Below, in pieces: positions 7,806-19,216 of a stretch of 52,584 nt of DNA; within the stretch, counting starts at the first letter, position 1; each line of letters starts with the position of its first letter. The stretch is from positions 1 through 52,584 of the forward strand of contig JAQXBV010000079.1 of NCBI GenBank assembly GCA_029252195.1, in the 5' to 3' direction. Below the pieces are notes generated by a model. That model was given only the letters and a program-made list of their open reading frames with translations, was not told the origin of the DNA and made no database searches. Origin of the DNA: Yoonia sp. Its GTDB lineage: Bacteria; Pseudomonadota; Alphaproteobacteria; Rhodobacterales; Rhodobacteraceae. The translations under genes were made by a program, and so were the position numbers.

Positions 7806-8324
7806 ATGACATTTGATGAACTTTTGACCCGTTCCGGAGGGATTTGTGAGTTCTGCGGTGGAATAGACGCATTGGAACATGTGAATGTCACGTCTTCGGA
7901 TGACGTCGTCTTATGTGCGATTTGTGCCGGCCACCAGCCTGCGCCTTCTGGGCATTGGCGGGCGCTTGAGGGGGCTGCTTGGTCTGTTGAGCCCGCGGTC
8001 CAGATTGCCGTTTGGCGCAAACTGGGGGACATTGGCGAGGCTTGGGCCACCGAGGCGGAGCTTGGCATGATGATGGAACCCGATGTTGCTGCCCGCGCGG
8101 CAGCGGTGACTTTGGTTCACAAGGATGCGAACGGCGCTGTTTTGGCGAACGGCGATACGGTGGTATTGATCAAGGACTTGCCTGTTAAAGGTGCGGGCTT
8201 CACAGCCAAACGCGGCACGGCTGTACGTGGCATTTCTTTGGTGCAAGACAATGCAGGCCATATTGAGGGCCGCGTTGAGGGGCAAAGAATCGTGATTCTG
8301 ACTGAGTTCGTAAAACGGAAATAG
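7806..8324 (+). CDS. PhnA/YjdM-family zinc-ribbon protein
   Basis: A 172-residue protein. The N-terminus has two Cys pairs (ICEFCGG and LCAICAGH) forming a zinc-ribbon-like site. The C-terminal PhnA domain reads VHKDANGAVLANGDTVVLIK, then KGAGFTAKRGTAVRGI and GRVEGQRIVILTEFVK, the SH3-like barrel found throughout this family. The name comes from an E. coli phosphonate-cluster gene, but the protein is not phosphonoacetate hydrolase and its function is unsettled. Several upstream in-frame starts exist (7770 TTG, 7785 ATG). ATG at 7806 is chosen because GAGGTGA lies five bases before it. The stop is only three bases from the end of the convergent muramidase gene. Confidence 0.85.
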   Translation: MTFDELLTRSGGICEFCGGIDALEHVNVTSSDDVVLCAICAGHQPAPSGHWRALEGAAWSVEPAVQIAVWRKLGDIGEAWATEAELGMMMEPDVAARAAAVTLVHKDANGAVLANGDTVVLIKDLPVKGAGFTAKRGTAVRGISLVQDNAGHIEGRVEGQRIVILTEFVKRK

Positions 8325-8327
8325 GCC

Positions 8328-9098
8328 TCAGGTGTTGTTCGGGAAAATTTGCCGCATTTCTGCGTCAAACCGCGCCCATGTCATTGTCGCCTTGTTGCCT
8401 GCATAGCCGTGATAATGTGATTTTCCGGTGGAGTTTGGGAGACCCGCCCAAATCCGCGAGAGATTGTTCATAAAGGCGCGCCGCCCGATCACGCCGCGTG
8501 CCACATCGTTGAAACCCGCTTCTGTCAAAAGGACCTGCGCGAGCCTGTCTTGCACCTGCGGCGAGAACGTTTCATGTGGGCTCAGGCCAAGCTCGTTCAT
8601 GAGTCGCTTTAAGGTCGCGGGAATGAATTGATAGCGCCCGATTGCGTGCGGCTGACCAGGCGTGCGGTCAATCCAGTCGTAAATTTCTGCGATGGTCATT
8701 TGGGTGGGGGCTCGCGACGGCCGCTGCTTGGCGCCATGTTGCACCGCGTCATAGCCTTTGGCTCCCGCCTCCGCGAGGCTGATCAAATGCAAGATCCGCT
8801 CTGCCGGACCTGACGTAGGGGGGCGCGATTGCAACTGTTGGAGGCTTACATTCTGGATTGTCACTCTCTCGCGCTTGGGATGTGGCGCGAAGAGTCCGAG
8901 TCCTCCTTTTCCTGCAAACAGGCTGCCTGCACCGCCATTTTGATCGGGAGCCAATGCGGTGTTGGTGCCTTTCAGGAGTGAGCGCCGCGCGCTTTGAAAG
9001 GCGTCTCCACCCAAAAGCGACGCCATTTCGGCAGAGGTGATCGTCGGCATCATGACGGCAATGCAACACGATGCGACAGCGGCAAAAATTGATCTCAA
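8328..9098 (-). CDS. Secreted muramidase-like protein (GH104/endolysin-like fold)
   Basis: A 256-residue exported protein. A signal peptide (residues 1-23, ending PTITSA) is followed by a low-complexity linker and a lysozyme-like domain from about residue 100. LISLAEAGAKGYDAVQHG supplies a candidate catalytic Glu, and AIGRYQFIPATLKRLMNELG resembles the G-R-Y-Q-F core of phage-type muramidases. FSPQVQDRLAQVLL continues that pattern. It probably cleaves or binds peptidoglycan in the periplasm, but activity is inferred. The start is a TTG at 9096-9098 with GAGGAT upstream; no ATG in frame would retain the whole signal peptide. There are no holin or phage genes nearby, so this is likely a chromosomal wall-remodelling enzyme rather than a prophage remnant. 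Confidence 0.72.
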   Translation of the reverse strand: MRSIFAAVASCCIAVMMPTITSAEMASLLGGDAFQSARRSLLKGTNTALAPDQNGGAGSLFAGKGGLGLFAPHPKRERVTIQNVSLQQLQSRPPTSGPAERILHLISLAEAGAKGYDAVQHGAKQRPSRAPTQMTIAEIYDWIDRTPGQPHAIGRYQFIPATLKRLMNELGLSPHETFSPQVQDRLAQVLLTEAGFNDVARGVIGRRAFMNNLSRIWAGLPNSTGKSHYHGYAGNKATMTWARFDAEMRQIFPNNT

Positions 9099-9226
9099 TT
9101 TAAATCCTCATTCCAATCCATGCGGGAATGAGGTGAACTTCGGTCAATTGAATTTATATTTGGTTGAGGTTGTCCAGAAAGATGTGCAGCGACAATTCAA
9201 CAAAGAATTGCCGCCAACGGTCTGAT

Positions 9227-10882
<1,656 letters not shown>

Positions 10883-10918
10883 TTTGCGACGCTCCGCTCG
10901 GGGTTAGGAATTTGCCCT

Positions 10919-10947
10919 TAGATAGCGTCGCTATGCGCGAGGGGCAA
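10919..10947 (-). promoter_or_regulatory. Candidate sigma70 promoter for ettA
   Basis: On the minus strand, TTGCCC (10942-10947) and TATCTA (10919-10924) are 17 bases apart, close to the TTGACA/TATAAT consensus. The -10 lies 37 bases upstream of the ettA start. Confidence 0.45.
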
Positions 10948-11029
10948 TCGGGGAAACAGGCAAGCGCCTTTGGTTTGACAGTTGACCCGCTAAGTGGTTC
11001 GTTTGACCCAAACATTTTTGGAGCCTGAC

Positions 11030-12064
11030 ATGACATATGTACCTGCCGCCGACCGCTATGATCGCATGGTGTATAATCGCTGTGGTAAATCTGGCGTGAA
11101 ATTGCCTGCCGTATCCTTGGGGCTTTGGCACAACTTTGGCCATGATACGCCCCATAAAACCAAACAGGCGATTTGCCGCACTGCTTTTGACAATGGGATT
11201 ACCCATTTTGATCTGGCCAATAACTACGGCCCGCCCGCTGGATCGGCGGAGCACGCCTTTGGCTCGATTCTGGCAGAGGATTTTAAGGGCTACCGTGACG
11301 AGCTGATTATCAGTTCTAAAGCGGGTTACGACATGTGGGCCGGCCCTTATGGTGAATGGGGCAGCCGCAAGTACTTGGTCGCGTCTTGTGATCAGTCGCT
11401 CAAGCGGATGGGCCTTGATTACGTCGATATTTTCTATTCACACCGTTTTGATCCTGAAACGCCGCTGGAGGAAACGATGGGTGCGCTCGATTATATCGTG
11501 CGTTCCGGTCGGGCACTTTATGCGGGAATTTCGTCTTATAATACCGAGCGCACGCGCGAGGCCGTCGCGATCTTGAAGGATCTAGGAACGCCCTGTTTGA
11601 TCCACCAGCCAAGCTATAACATGTTGAACCGTTGGGTCGAACGCGATGGGCTGAAAGAGACGCTCAAGGATTTGGGGATCGGCTCGATCGCGTTTACGCC
11701 CTTGGCGCAGGGAATGCTGACCAAAAAGTATCTGGGTGGCATTCCAGAAGGATCGCGCGCGACGCAGGGCAAGTCGCTATTCCCTTCGATGTTAACAGAC
11801 CAAGCGGTCGGCAATATCCGCAAGCTCAACGAGATCGCGGAAGGGCGCGGGCAAACCTTGGCGCAGATGGCGATTTCTTGGGTCTTGCGCGGGGGCGGAA
11901 TTACGACGGCGCTGATTGGTGCCTCCAAACCGTCGCAGGTGATTGATTGTGTGGGCGCGATCAATAATCTGGCCTTTAGTGCCGAAGAACTGGCTTTGAT
12001 TGATCAATATGCCGATGAAGAGCAGATCAATCTTTGGGCGGCTTCTGCGGAATTGGACGCCTAA
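11030..12064 (+). CDS. mgrA: Aldo/keto reductase (MgrA/YghZ type)
   Basis: A 344-residue NADPH-dependent aldo/keto reductase. The order of motifs is FDLANNYGPPAGSAE (catalytic Asp and Tyr region), IISSKAGYDMWAGPYG (catalytic Lys), YVDIFYSHRFDPETPLEET, then YAGISSYN, and a C-terminal cofactor-binding segment with TTALIGASKPSQV. This set resembles E. coli YghZ (L-glyceraldehyde-3-phosphate/methylglyoxal reductase) and Kv-beta-like reductases. The precise substrate is not proven by sequence. ATG at 11030 (MTYVPAADRYDRM) follows GGAGC; an upstream in-frame GTG is less likely. Only three bases separate its stop from nadD, so the two are cotranscribed. Confidence 0.85.
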   Translation: MTYVPAADRYDRMVYNRCGKSGVKLPAVSLGLWHNFGHDTPHKTKQAICRTAFDNGITHFDLANNYGPPAGSAEHAFGSILAEDFKGYRDELIISSKAGYDMWAGPYGEWGSRKYLVASCDQSLKRMGLDYVDIFYSHRFDPETPLEETMGALDYIVRSGRALYAGISSYNTERTREAVAILKDLGTPCLIHQPSYNMLNRWVERDGLKETLKDLGIGSIAFTPLAQGMLTKKYLGGIPEGSRATQGKSLFPSMLTDQAVGNIRKLNEIAEGRGQTLAQMAISWVLRGGGITTALIGASKPSQVIDCVGAINNLAFSAEELALIDQYADEEQINLWAASAELDA

Positions 12065-12067
12065 GAC

Positions 12068-12670
12068 GTGACGCAAGGCTTTCCGATTGCGAAGGCGGGG
12101 CAGGTCGTTGGCCTGCTCGGCGGGTCGTTTGACCCTGCGCATGAGGGGCATGTGCATATCACGCGCACAGCGCTCAAGCGGTTCGGGCTTGACCGCGTCT
12201 GGTGGCTGGTGAGTCCTGCCAATCCGTTAAAAAAACGTGGTCCTGCGCCCTTGGCTGACCGCATGGCGCGGGCGCGGCAATTGATGCAGCATCCGCGAGT
12301 TACGGTGACGGATATCGAGAGCCGTTTGGGAACCCGTTACACGGCTGAGACAATCGCCGCCTTGCAAGCGCGCTATCCGGGGGTGCGCTTTGTGTGGTTG
12401 ATGGGCGCGGACAATTTGGCGCAGCTTCATCGCTGGCAGGATTGGAAGTGGATTATGGAAAATGTCCCTGTTGGTGTGCTAGCGCGGCCAAACGACCGGA
12501 TTTCCGCGCGGCTGTCGAAGGCGGCGTTTGTTTATCGTGGGGCGATGTTACAGGGGGGCGCGTCGCAAGCTTTGGCGCGCGGGGACGCCCCAAGGTGGTG
12601 TTTTGTGAATATGTCGATGTCGGATGCGTCCTCGACGGCGATACGGTCAAAGGGTGAGTGGAATGCGTAA
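12068..12670 (+). CDS. nadD: Nicotinate-nucleotide adenylyltransferase
   Basis: A 200-residue enzyme that joins ATP and nicotinate mononucleotide to make deamido-NAD in NAD biosynthesis. The nucleotidyltransferase signature [14 protein letters not shown] holds the H-x-G-H motif. [17 protein letters not shown] is the NadD-specific mid-region, and [11 protein letters not shown] is the C-terminal S-S-T-x-I-R motif. The start is GTG at 12068, three bases after the upstream stop. The end overlaps the dacB start by eight bases, so translation is probably coupled. In many alphaproteobacteria nadD sits with rsfS and rlmH; here it is instead between a reductase and a penicillin-binding protein. Confidence 0.94.
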   Translation: MTQGFPIAKAGQVVGLLGGSFDPAHEGHVHITRTALKRFGLDRVWWLVSPANPLKKRGPAPLADRMARARQLMQHPRVTVTDIESRLGTRYTAETIAALQARYPGVRFVWLMGADNLAQLHRWQDWKWIMENVPVGVLARPNDRISARLSKAAFVYRGAMLQGGASQALARGDAPRWCFVNMSMSDASSTAIRSKGEWNA

Positions 12671-14162
12671 ATTGGTATCCCGCAGAGCGCTTTTGGCGAT
12701 GCTGATGAGTGCAGGGAGTGCAGCGATGGCCGATGCGCCACTGGTGTCGTTGCGCCCCACTGCGCGCCCGACGGCTGCGGACCGTGTGACGCCGGAAATG
12801 CGCCAGACATTGGCGCAGGTGGTGGCAGCGTCCGAGGTGACGGGGCATGTGGGTATTGTGGTAGCGGATGCACAGACAGGCGAGATCATTGATCAGCATG
12901 AGGCGGATATTCCGCAGCCCCCTGCGAGTGTAACGAAGGCCGTGACTGCGCTTTATGCGCTGGAAGGGCTTGGGGCTGATTTTCGGTTTAAAACGCGCAT
13001 TATTGCTAAGGGAGCCATTTCAGGTGGTATTTTAGATGGTGATTTGACTTTGGTCGGTGGCGGTGATCCGAATTTGATCACCGACGACCTCGCGGTTCTC
13101 GCAGAGCGGTTGAAGGCGACAGGCCTGAAAGAGGTGCGCGGCTCGTTTCATGTCTATGACGGGGCCTTGCCGAATTTGGACGAGATCGACGCGGAGCAGC
13201 TTGACTATCTGGGCTATAATCCGGCGATCACGGGGCTGAACCTCAATTACAACCGCGTCCATTTTGAGTGGAAGAAGCAGGGAAGCAATTACAGCGTCAC
13301 GATGGATGCACGCAGTGATAATTATCGCCCCGATGTGACCGTGGCGACAATGCAGATTGTGAACCGCGAAGTGCCGACCTTCACCTATGCGGATGGCGGC
13401 AATCTTGACAACTGGACCGTGGCGCGTGGGGCGCTGAGCAATGGCGGGTCGCGCTGGCTGCCAGTGCGTTATCCCGCGCTTTATGCGGGCGAGGTTTTTG
13501 CCGCATTTGCACGCAGTCACGGCATTGTTTTGCAATCCCCTGTCGAGGTGCCCGACCTGCCTGATGGCGTTTTACTGGCGAGCTTCGACAGCCCGCCGCT
13601 TTCGGATATTATGCGTGATATGTTGAAGTATTCGACGAATATCACAGCCGAAGCGGCAGGTATGACGTCGACTGAAAAGCGGACAGGGCAAAAGCGTGGG
13701 CTGCGCACATCGGCGCTGGGTATGACGCAATGGGCGAAGACGCGCGCGGGGATTTCCCCGCAGTTTGCGGACCATTCAGGGTTAAGTGACGCATCGCGCA
13801 TTTCTGCGGCAGATATGGTTGGCTTGCTCACGGCAGGGGGTGCGAAAGCGCAGTTGTTCCCTATCATGAAAGACATCGCATTTAAAAATGAGGATGGTCA
13901 GACATTGAAAGATCACCCCGCAAAGGTTTTGGCCAAGACGGGGACTTTGAATTTTGTGGCGTGCCTTGCGGGGTATTTACGGACGGCGGGCGGGCGCGAT
14001 CTGGCGTTTGCGATCTTTGCGGCGGATTTGGACGCGCGCGAGAAAGGCAAGCTGTCGCAAGATGAGCAGCCCTTCGGCTCGATTTCATTTAATACCAATG
14101 CCAAGCGTCTCCAGCAGGTTTTGCTGCAGCGCTGGGCGGTCCTGGCCGATCTCTTAGATTAG
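12663..14162 (+). CDS. dacB: D-alanyl-D-alanine carboxypeptidase/endopeptidase (PBP4, S13 family)
   Basis: A 499-residue periplasmic low-molecular-weight penicillin-binding protein. The active-site motifs are S-x-x-K in [16 protein letters not shown]-x-N in [11 protein letters not shown] and K-T-G in [10 protein letters not shown]. It cleaves the terminal D-Ala or D-Ala-mDAP cross-links of peptidoglycan. The signal peptide starts [18 protein letters not shown] and contains a twin-arginine-like S-R-R-x-L-L, so Tat export is possible; Sec is equally plausible. ATG at 12663 overlaps the end of nadD. The final codons interlock with the stop of the convergent TerB-like gene (TTAG at 14159-14162). 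Confidence 0.93.
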   Translation: MRKLVSRRALLAMLMSAGSAAMADAPLVSLRPTARPTAADRVTPEMRQTLAQVVAASEVTGHVGIVVADAQTGEIIDQHEADIPQPPASVTKAVTALYALEGLGADFRFKTRIIAKGAISGGILDGDLTLVGGGDPNLITDDLAVLAERLKATGLKEVRGSFHVYDGALPNLDEIDAEQLDYLGYNPAITGLNLNYNRVHFEWKKQGSNYSVTMDARSDNYRPDVTVATMQIVNREVPTFTYADGGNLDNWTVARGALSNGGSRWLPVRYPALYAGEVFAAFARSHGIVLQSPVEVPDLPDGVLLASFDSPPLSDIMRDMLKYSTNITAEAAGMTSTEKRTGQKRGLRTSALGMTQWAKTRAGISPQFADHSGLSDASRISAADMVGLLTAGGAKAQLFPIMKDIAFKNEDGQTLKDHPAKVLAKTGTLNFVACLAGYLRTAGGRDLAFAIFAADLDAREKGKLSQDEQPFGSISFNTNAKRLQQVLLQRWAVLADLLD

Positions 14163-14578
14163 AACGTCATGTGGCGTGCGCGTGCGCCACGCTCGATTGC
14201 GGCGGCATGCAAGCGGTCGATGTTCAATTCGTAGCGAATCTCTTCGAGCATGCGTCCTTCGGTCTGTTCGATCGCGCCATCGGCGGCTGCAACGTCACAT
14301 GACAGCGCATATGCTGTTTCAAAAAGCCGCTCGTCGAGTGCATCGCGAATGAGACCAAATAGGGCCTCTAAGCCGTCTTCTTGCTCCAAAAGCTCGAAAA
14401 CCATTTTCGACACGCGGGGCAGCCTGTCGGCGTCATATTCGGCAAATACGGGTAGGTGGTTGATTGTATTTGATATTTTAACCAGCTCTGCGGTCCGTAT
14501 TTCTTCGTCGGAGGCAGATACCGCGACCATCAGGGCCACAAGTGCGTCTTGTCCGGTCATTGCTGCGTCTGGTGTCAT
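14159..14578 (-). CDS. TerB-like (tellurite resistance family) protein
   Basis: A 139-residue acidic, all-helical cytoplasmic protein. The pattern LVALMVAVSASDEEIRTAEL in the first third and ALSCDVAAADGAIEQTEGRM in the last third is the duplicated D-G-x-I/E-E-x-x helical motif of the TerB/DjlA-N family, which may bind metal. The role is uncertain; despite the family name, isolated TerB-like genes in alphaproteobacteria are not known to give tellurite resistance. No other ter genes are nearby. ATG at 14578 follows AAAAGGA; a TTG at 14596 would add six residues. Confidence 0.72.
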   Translation of the reverse strand: MTPDAAMTGQDALVALMVAVSASDEEIRTAELVKISNTINHLPVFAEYDADRLPRVSKMVFELLEQEDGLEALFGLIRDALDERLFETAYALSCDVAAADGAIEQTEGRMLEEIRYELNIDRLHAAAIERGARARHMTF

Positions 14579-14611
14579 TTCAATATTCCTTTTCAATCTA
14601 CACCCGATTTA

Positions 14612-14640
14612 TTGACGCCTCGCCCCCTGCGCAATAGGGA
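14612..14640 (+). promoter_or_regulatory. Candidate promoter for lysK
   Basis: TTGACG (14612-14617) and TAGGGA (14635-14640) are separated by 17 bases, about 50 bases before the lysK start. The -35 is strong and the -10 weak, as is common in GC-rich alphaproteobacteria. Confidence 0.35.
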
Positions 14641-14690
14641 GAGCGCGATGGATAGCCATTGGGGCGCCATTTCAACCGTTGAGAGATACT

Positions 14691-16256
14691 ATGACCAATT
14701 TGCGTGCCGCTGCGATGAATTCCAAGGCTTGGCCCTTTGAAGAAGCCCGCCGTTTGCTCAAACGGTATGAAAAGAAGGATCCCGAGAAGGGCTATGTCTT
14801 GTTTGAGACGGGCTATGGCCCATCCGGTTTGCCCCATATCGGGACGTTTGGCGAGGTTGGTCGCACGACCATGATCCGCCGTGCGTTTGAAGTGATCTCG
14901 GATATTCCAACCAAGTTGCTATGCTTTTCGGACGATATGGACGGTATGCGTAAGATTCCGGGTAATGTGCCTGACCCAGAGGCGCTAAAGCCATACATGC
15001 AGCAGCCGTTGACGGCGGTGCCTGATCCGTTTGGGACCCACAACAGCTTTGGCGATCATATGAATGCCAAGCTGAATTCCTTCTTGGATACCTTCGGGTT
15101 TGAGTATGAGTTCGCCAGTTCCACCGCTTATTACAAAGCGGGCAAGATGGACGAAATCCTCATCCGCTCTGCAGAGCGCTATGACGATATCATGGCGATC
15201 ATGCTCAAGTCGCTGCGTGACGAGCGGCGTGAAACTTATTCGATTTTCCTGCCGATCAGCCCGACAACAGGGCAGGTGCTTTATGTGCCGATGAAGAATG
15301 TGACCAAAGACGGGTTGATCACATTTTACGACGTCGATGGCACCGAAATCACCGTCCCCGTCACAGGTGGCAATTGTAAGTTGCAGTGGAAGCCCGACTT
15401 TGGCGCGCGCTGGGCGGCTCTCGACGTGGATTTCGAGATGTATGGCAAGGACCATGCGACGAATACGCCAATTTACGATGGCATTTGCCGCGTTTTGGGT
15501 GGTCGTGCGCCAGAGCATTTCACCTATGAATTGTTCTTGGATGCCGATGGTCACAAGATTTCAAAGACCTCTGGCAATGGCCTGACCATCGACGAGTGGC
15601 TGACATATGCGGCGACAGAATCCCTATCTTACTTTATGTATCTCAAGCCAAAGACCGCCAAGCGCATGCACTTTGACGTGATCCCAAAGGCTGTTGACGA
15701 GTATCACCAGCAATTGCGTGCCTACGCCACGCAAGACGAGGCGGGTAAGCTGAACAACCCCGTGTTCCATATTCACGGGGCTGATGTTCCGGCCTCAGAT
15801 ATGGTCGTGCCTTTTGCGATGTTGTTGAACCTCGCGTCGGTCTCTGGTGCGGAAGACAAGGATACGCTTTGGGGCTTTATCAAGCGCTATGCGCCGGACG
15901 CATCTGCGGAAACAAACCCGCAAATGGATCAGGCTGCGGAATTTGCGGTGCGCTATTACAATGACTTTGTGAAGCCGGAGAAGGTGTTCCGCGCACCCTC
16001 TGATCAAGAGCGCGCTGCGATGGAAGATTTGGTCGCGCGTCTGAAGGTTTGGGATGGCGGTTTGGATGCAGAAGCCTTGCAGTCGATGGTCTTTGCGGTT
16101 GGCAAAGAGCATGGTTTCGAGCAACTGCGCGATTGGTTCACCGCACTATACGAGGTCCTCTTGGGTGCAAGCCAAGGGCCGCGTTTTGGCGGGTTCATCG
16201 CACTTTACGGGGTCGACGAGACGGTTGCCTTGATCGAGGCGCAACTGGCGGCCTAA
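14691..16256 (+). CDS. lysK: Lysyl-tRNA synthetase, class I
   Basis: A 521-residue class I LysRS, unrelated in fold to the class II LysS/LysU of E. coli. The HIGH-type motif is in [18 protein letters not shown] (near residue 49) and the KMSKS-type motif is KISKTSGNG (near residue 290). The Rossmann-fold core is followed by a helical anticodon-binding region. It charges tRNA-Lys. This archaeal-type enzyme is the normal one in many alphaproteobacteria, so it points to lineage rather than a recent transfer. ATG at 14691 has GAGAGA just upstream; an in-frame TTG at 14679 is the alternative. No class II lysS is visible in the window. Confidence 0.95.
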   Translation: MTNLRAAAMNSKAWPFEEARRLLKRYEKKDPEKGYVLFETGYGPSGLPHIGTFGEVGRTTMIRRAFEVISDIPTKLLCFSDDMDGMRKIPGNVPDPEALKPYMQQPLTAVPDPFGTHNSFGDHMNAKLNSFLDTFGFEYEFASSTAYYKAGKMDEILIRSAERYDDIMAIMLKSLRDERRETYSIFLPISPTTGQVLYVPMKNVTKDGLITFYDVDGTEITVPVTGGNCKLQWKPDFGARWAALDVDFEMYGKDHATNTPIYDGICRVLGGRAPEHFTYELFLDADGHKISKTSGNGLTIDEWLTYAATESLSYFMYLKPKTAKRMHFDVIPKAVDEYHQQLRAYATQDEAGKLNNPVFHIHGADVPASDMVVPFAMLLNLASVSGAEDKDTLWGFIKRYAPDASAETNPQMDQAAEFAVRYYNDFVKPEKVFRAPSDQERAAMEDLVARLKVWDGGLDAEALQSMVFAVGKEHGFEQLRDWFTALYEVLLGASQGPRFGGFIALYGVDETVALIEAQLAA

Positions 16257-16321
16257 GCCCATATGAAACTAAATGCCGCTTTCATCCGTATCTAAGATAG
16301 ATTTAACGGATGGAGGCGGCA

Positions 16322-16726
16322 TTGGAACGTATCAGAGCACTGGTTTTATCATCAGCCGTAGGCGTTTATGCGGGGGCTTCGTCTGCGCAAGAGGCGTTTG
16401 ACAATGTGATTTCTGATCAGCTGACGGCGTTTCAAGATCGCGACATTGCGCGGGCCTTTACCTTTGCGAGCCCTGCGATCAAGCGCATTTTTGGCGGCCC
16501 CGAGAATTTCGGCATCATGGTTGAGCGGTCGTTCCCGATGATTTGGGATAACGCCTCTGCGCGTTTTTTAGCGCAGCGACAGGAGGGGGGAGCCATTTTC
16601 CAACGCGTGATAGTGACGGGCAAAGATGGGCGGGCCTTTGTCTTTGACTATAAGATGCTTGAGACACCGCAGGGCTGGCAAATCGATGGCGTGGATTATG
16701 TGCCACCCCCTGACCTGAGCGCCTAA
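16322..16726 (+). CDS. Secreted DUF4864 protein
   Basis: A 134-residue exported protein. After a signal peptide (RIRALVLSSAVGVYAGASSAQ) comes the DUF4864 domain: VISDQLTAFQDRDIARAFTF, then ASPAIKRIFGGPENFGIMV, and FDYKMLETPQGWQIDGVDYV at the end. The fold resembles NTF2/SnoaL-like cone proteins, and the function is unknown. The longer reading starts at ATG 16310, but that ATG overlaps a GGAGG at 16312-16316 which sits five bases before TTG 16322. The TTG is therefore the better start and also gives the better signal peptide. It follows lysK by about 65 bases and may be cotranscribed. Confidence 0.75.
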   Translation: MERIRALVLSSAVGVYAGASSAQEAFDNVISDQLTAFQDRDIARAFTFASPAIKRIFGGPENFGIMVERSFPMIWDNASARFLAQRQEGGAIFQRVIVTGKDGRAFVFDYKMLETPQGWQIDGVDYVPPPDLSA

Positions 16727-16852
16727 GGTGTTGCGCGGCGCACCGTCACGGTGCTCTCAGTAGCCCTTTACCCCTGACAGCTAAATCTAGGCGGAAGGCT
16801 CCGGCGACTTTTCCGGACCGCATTTGTATTGGCTTTCTGGAAAGGGTTATTC

Positions 16853-19141
16853 ATGAACAAGGCAATTACAGGCGGGATCGTTTTTGCGCCACTCCCGTTT
16901 TCCGCAGGTTTGGGTGTCTGGTCGAGCGGTGACGGCACGCCCGGTTCGGATACATATGCCGTAAGCGGCACGGGTGTTTTCGTCGCGGCGGATCAGGACT
17001 TTTCCGGGTGTCTGGAGGTCCAGAAAACGACAACCGTCGCAAAGGTCCGCTATATGGGGGAAACGCCGCTGTTGCCGGGCTGTTACTTGCAAGTGCGCGC
17101 GAAGCTCAAAGCAGTCGCGGGTCCGATGCCAGCGGTCCGCATTGCGGGTTATCCCGCCTTTGCCAATGGCAATAAAGTCAGTGGGTTGATCGAGATGGGC
17201 CCAAGTACGCAATTGACGACTTACGGTGAAGTGGTCGAGGTCAGTGCAATCGTGGCGACGGGTGATCGCAGCGGCGTTGATATGGTGTGGGCAAACGCGG
17301 CCTACGGGCACTTTGGCATTGATCTGACCGGCCTAAGCGGCGGTCTTGTGCGCATTGACGATATTGAAATCGAAGACGTCACGAGTGTTTTTGTCCGCGA
17401 TATGTTGTCGATGGTGGATGTGCGTGACTATGGTTCAATTGGTAACGGCACCACGGACGATAGTGCTGCGTTCGAGGCTGCGGACGCCGCTGCAAATGGC
17501 CGCACAGTGTTGGTGCCAGCGGGTGTTTGCAAGCTGGCTAACGATGTGACAATCGAGAGCAAGATCAAATTCGAAGGCACGGTGACGCAGCCGACTAGCA
17601 AGCGGTTCATTTTGCAAAAAGGCTTTAATTACGAGAGCTATTTGAATGCGTTTGGAGATGAAACGCTGGCCTTCAAGAAAGCCTTTCAAGCCTAGCTCAA
17701 CTTTTTGGACCACGAGTCGCTGGATCTGTGCGGGCGGCGCATTTCGCTCTCCGAGCCTGTGGATATGCAGGCGGCTGACCCATTACGCACCACTTTCGCA
17801 ACCCGTCGCGTGATCCGTAACGGCCAGTTTCAGGCGGAAAGTTCAAGCGGGTGGAATACCACGGTTGTGACATCTCAAGCGACCTATTCGGCCTCCGATC
17901 CCACCCGCCTCTCGAATGTGATCAATATCGCGAATGTGCAGGTCGGATCGCTCGTTGAAGGTGGTGGCGTCGGCCGCGAAGTCTATGTGAGTTCAGTCAA
18001 CGTCGGCGCAAAAATCGTTTATTTGAGCGTGCCTCTTTATGACGCGGAAGGCACGCAGAACTTTACCTTCCGGCGCTTCAAGTATCTGCTGGATTTCTCA
18101 GGGTTTCAAAGCCTTAGCCAGTTTGTCCTCGATGACATCGAATTCCAAGGCAACGGGTTTGCCAGCGGCGTGATGTTGGCGCAGAGCGGGATTACTTTCC
18201 AAGTCAGGGATTCTTTCTTCACGCGCCCAAAGGACCGCGGCTTGACCTCAATTGGCACAGGGTGCCAAGGCATGATGGTGGATCGCTGTCAGTTCAACTC
18301 TGACGAGACCGCGCTGAATGTGCCGTCGCGCAAGAGTATCGCGATGAACGCGAATGCGAATGATGTAAAAATCCGCGACAACCGGATCATGATGTTTCGA
18401 CACTTTGCGGTGATTGGTGGGGTCACATCGCTGATCACTGGCAACCACTGGTTCCAAGGCGACACCCAGCAAGACGGTGTGCGCACGGGGGGTATTGTCT
18501 TCATAGCAACCAACCCCGTCTCGGTCATCTGCGCAAACTATATCGATAACTGCTTTATTGAATGGACAAACGAACACAGCGCAGAGCCTGCCTTGGGCAA
18601 TCAGTTCTCGTTCGGGGGCATGACGATTACCGGAAATATCTTTTTTGCCTCCAACGTCGCGGCTTCGTTCAAATTTATCGTGATCAAGCCTTATGGACCG
18701 GGGCACTTTATTCACGGGCTAGGCGTTGTCGGCAATGTATTCAGGTCTATCAACGGCTTCATTGACCGGGTTGAAAAGATTGATACGACTTTCGCCGATC
18801 TTGATTATAGCCGCATACGGACGGTAAATTTTTCGGGAAATACCTTTCATGGGGTGACAGATGAGGTGTTCAACCCCGCATCAATCGACCACAATCAAGC
18901 CACGGCTGCATCGGTCTGGACGGCAGATACCGAACCTTACCTCCCGTTCCGTGGGCGCGCCCGATATGTAGAATCCGTCGCCGTCGATGGGGATCTGCGT
19001 AATTCCAGCAATGCGGTCGAATACATCGCCCCTTCTGTGGAAACAGGACAAGGCACTGGCAATCGCTCTGTCAAGTTCGGCTGGGGTAAGGCTGTCAAAG
19101 GTCGTGTTCGCTTTGTCGTGCGGATGGATAATCCGATCTAA
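16853..19141 (+). pseudogene. Right-handed beta-helix (GH28/pectate-lyase-3-like) protein, split by an in-frame TAG
   Basis: A single reading frame of 763 codons is interrupted at codon 281 by TAG (17693-17695) and continues without frame change to 19141. Part one (280 residues) has an all-beta N-terminal domain and, near residues 183-200, VDVRDYGSIGNGTTDDSAAF, the usual start of a pectate-lyase-3/GH28-like beta-helix. Part two carries the helix coils, seen as repeated short strands with G-N and D-N-R turns (VKIRDNRIMM, LITGNHWFQG, TITGNIFFAS, VVGNVFRSIN, NFSGNTFHGV). There is no signal peptide; related proteins may act on or belong to exopolysaccharide, but the substrate is unknown. The next possible start (TTG 17705) has no ribosome site, so part two is probably not made unless the stop is read through. 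ATG 16853 follows AAAGGG. Confidence 0.85.
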
Positions 19142-19162
19142 AGATTGAACGTATTATGAATG

Positions 19163-19193
19163 AAAAAGGGGCACGCATGACGTGTCCCTTTTT
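19163..19193 (+). terminator. Intrinsic terminator after the beta-helix gene
   Basis: AAAAAGGGGCACG (19163-19175) pairs with CGTGTCCCTTTTT (19181-19193), with one G-T wobble, closing a five-base loop, and the T run is part of the stem. A strong terminator shape, 22 bases after the stop. Confidence 0.85.
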
Positions 19194-19216
19194 GTTTGCC
19201 CGTTTCGGCGTATGAT

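Noticed and set aside
7806..8324. PhnA as a phosphonoacetate hydrolase
   Set aside because: The zinc-ribbon plus small barrel architecture is the YjdM/PhnA family, which is unrelated to the hydrolase of the same name, and no phosphonate genes are nearby.
8328..9098. Muramidase-like gene as a prophage or gene-transfer-agent remnant
   Set aside because: It has a signal peptide and stands alone, with no holin, capsid, tail or integrase genes around it.
14159..14578. Tellurite-resistance locus
   Set aside because: Only a lone TerB-like domain is present; terA, terC, terD and terE are absent.
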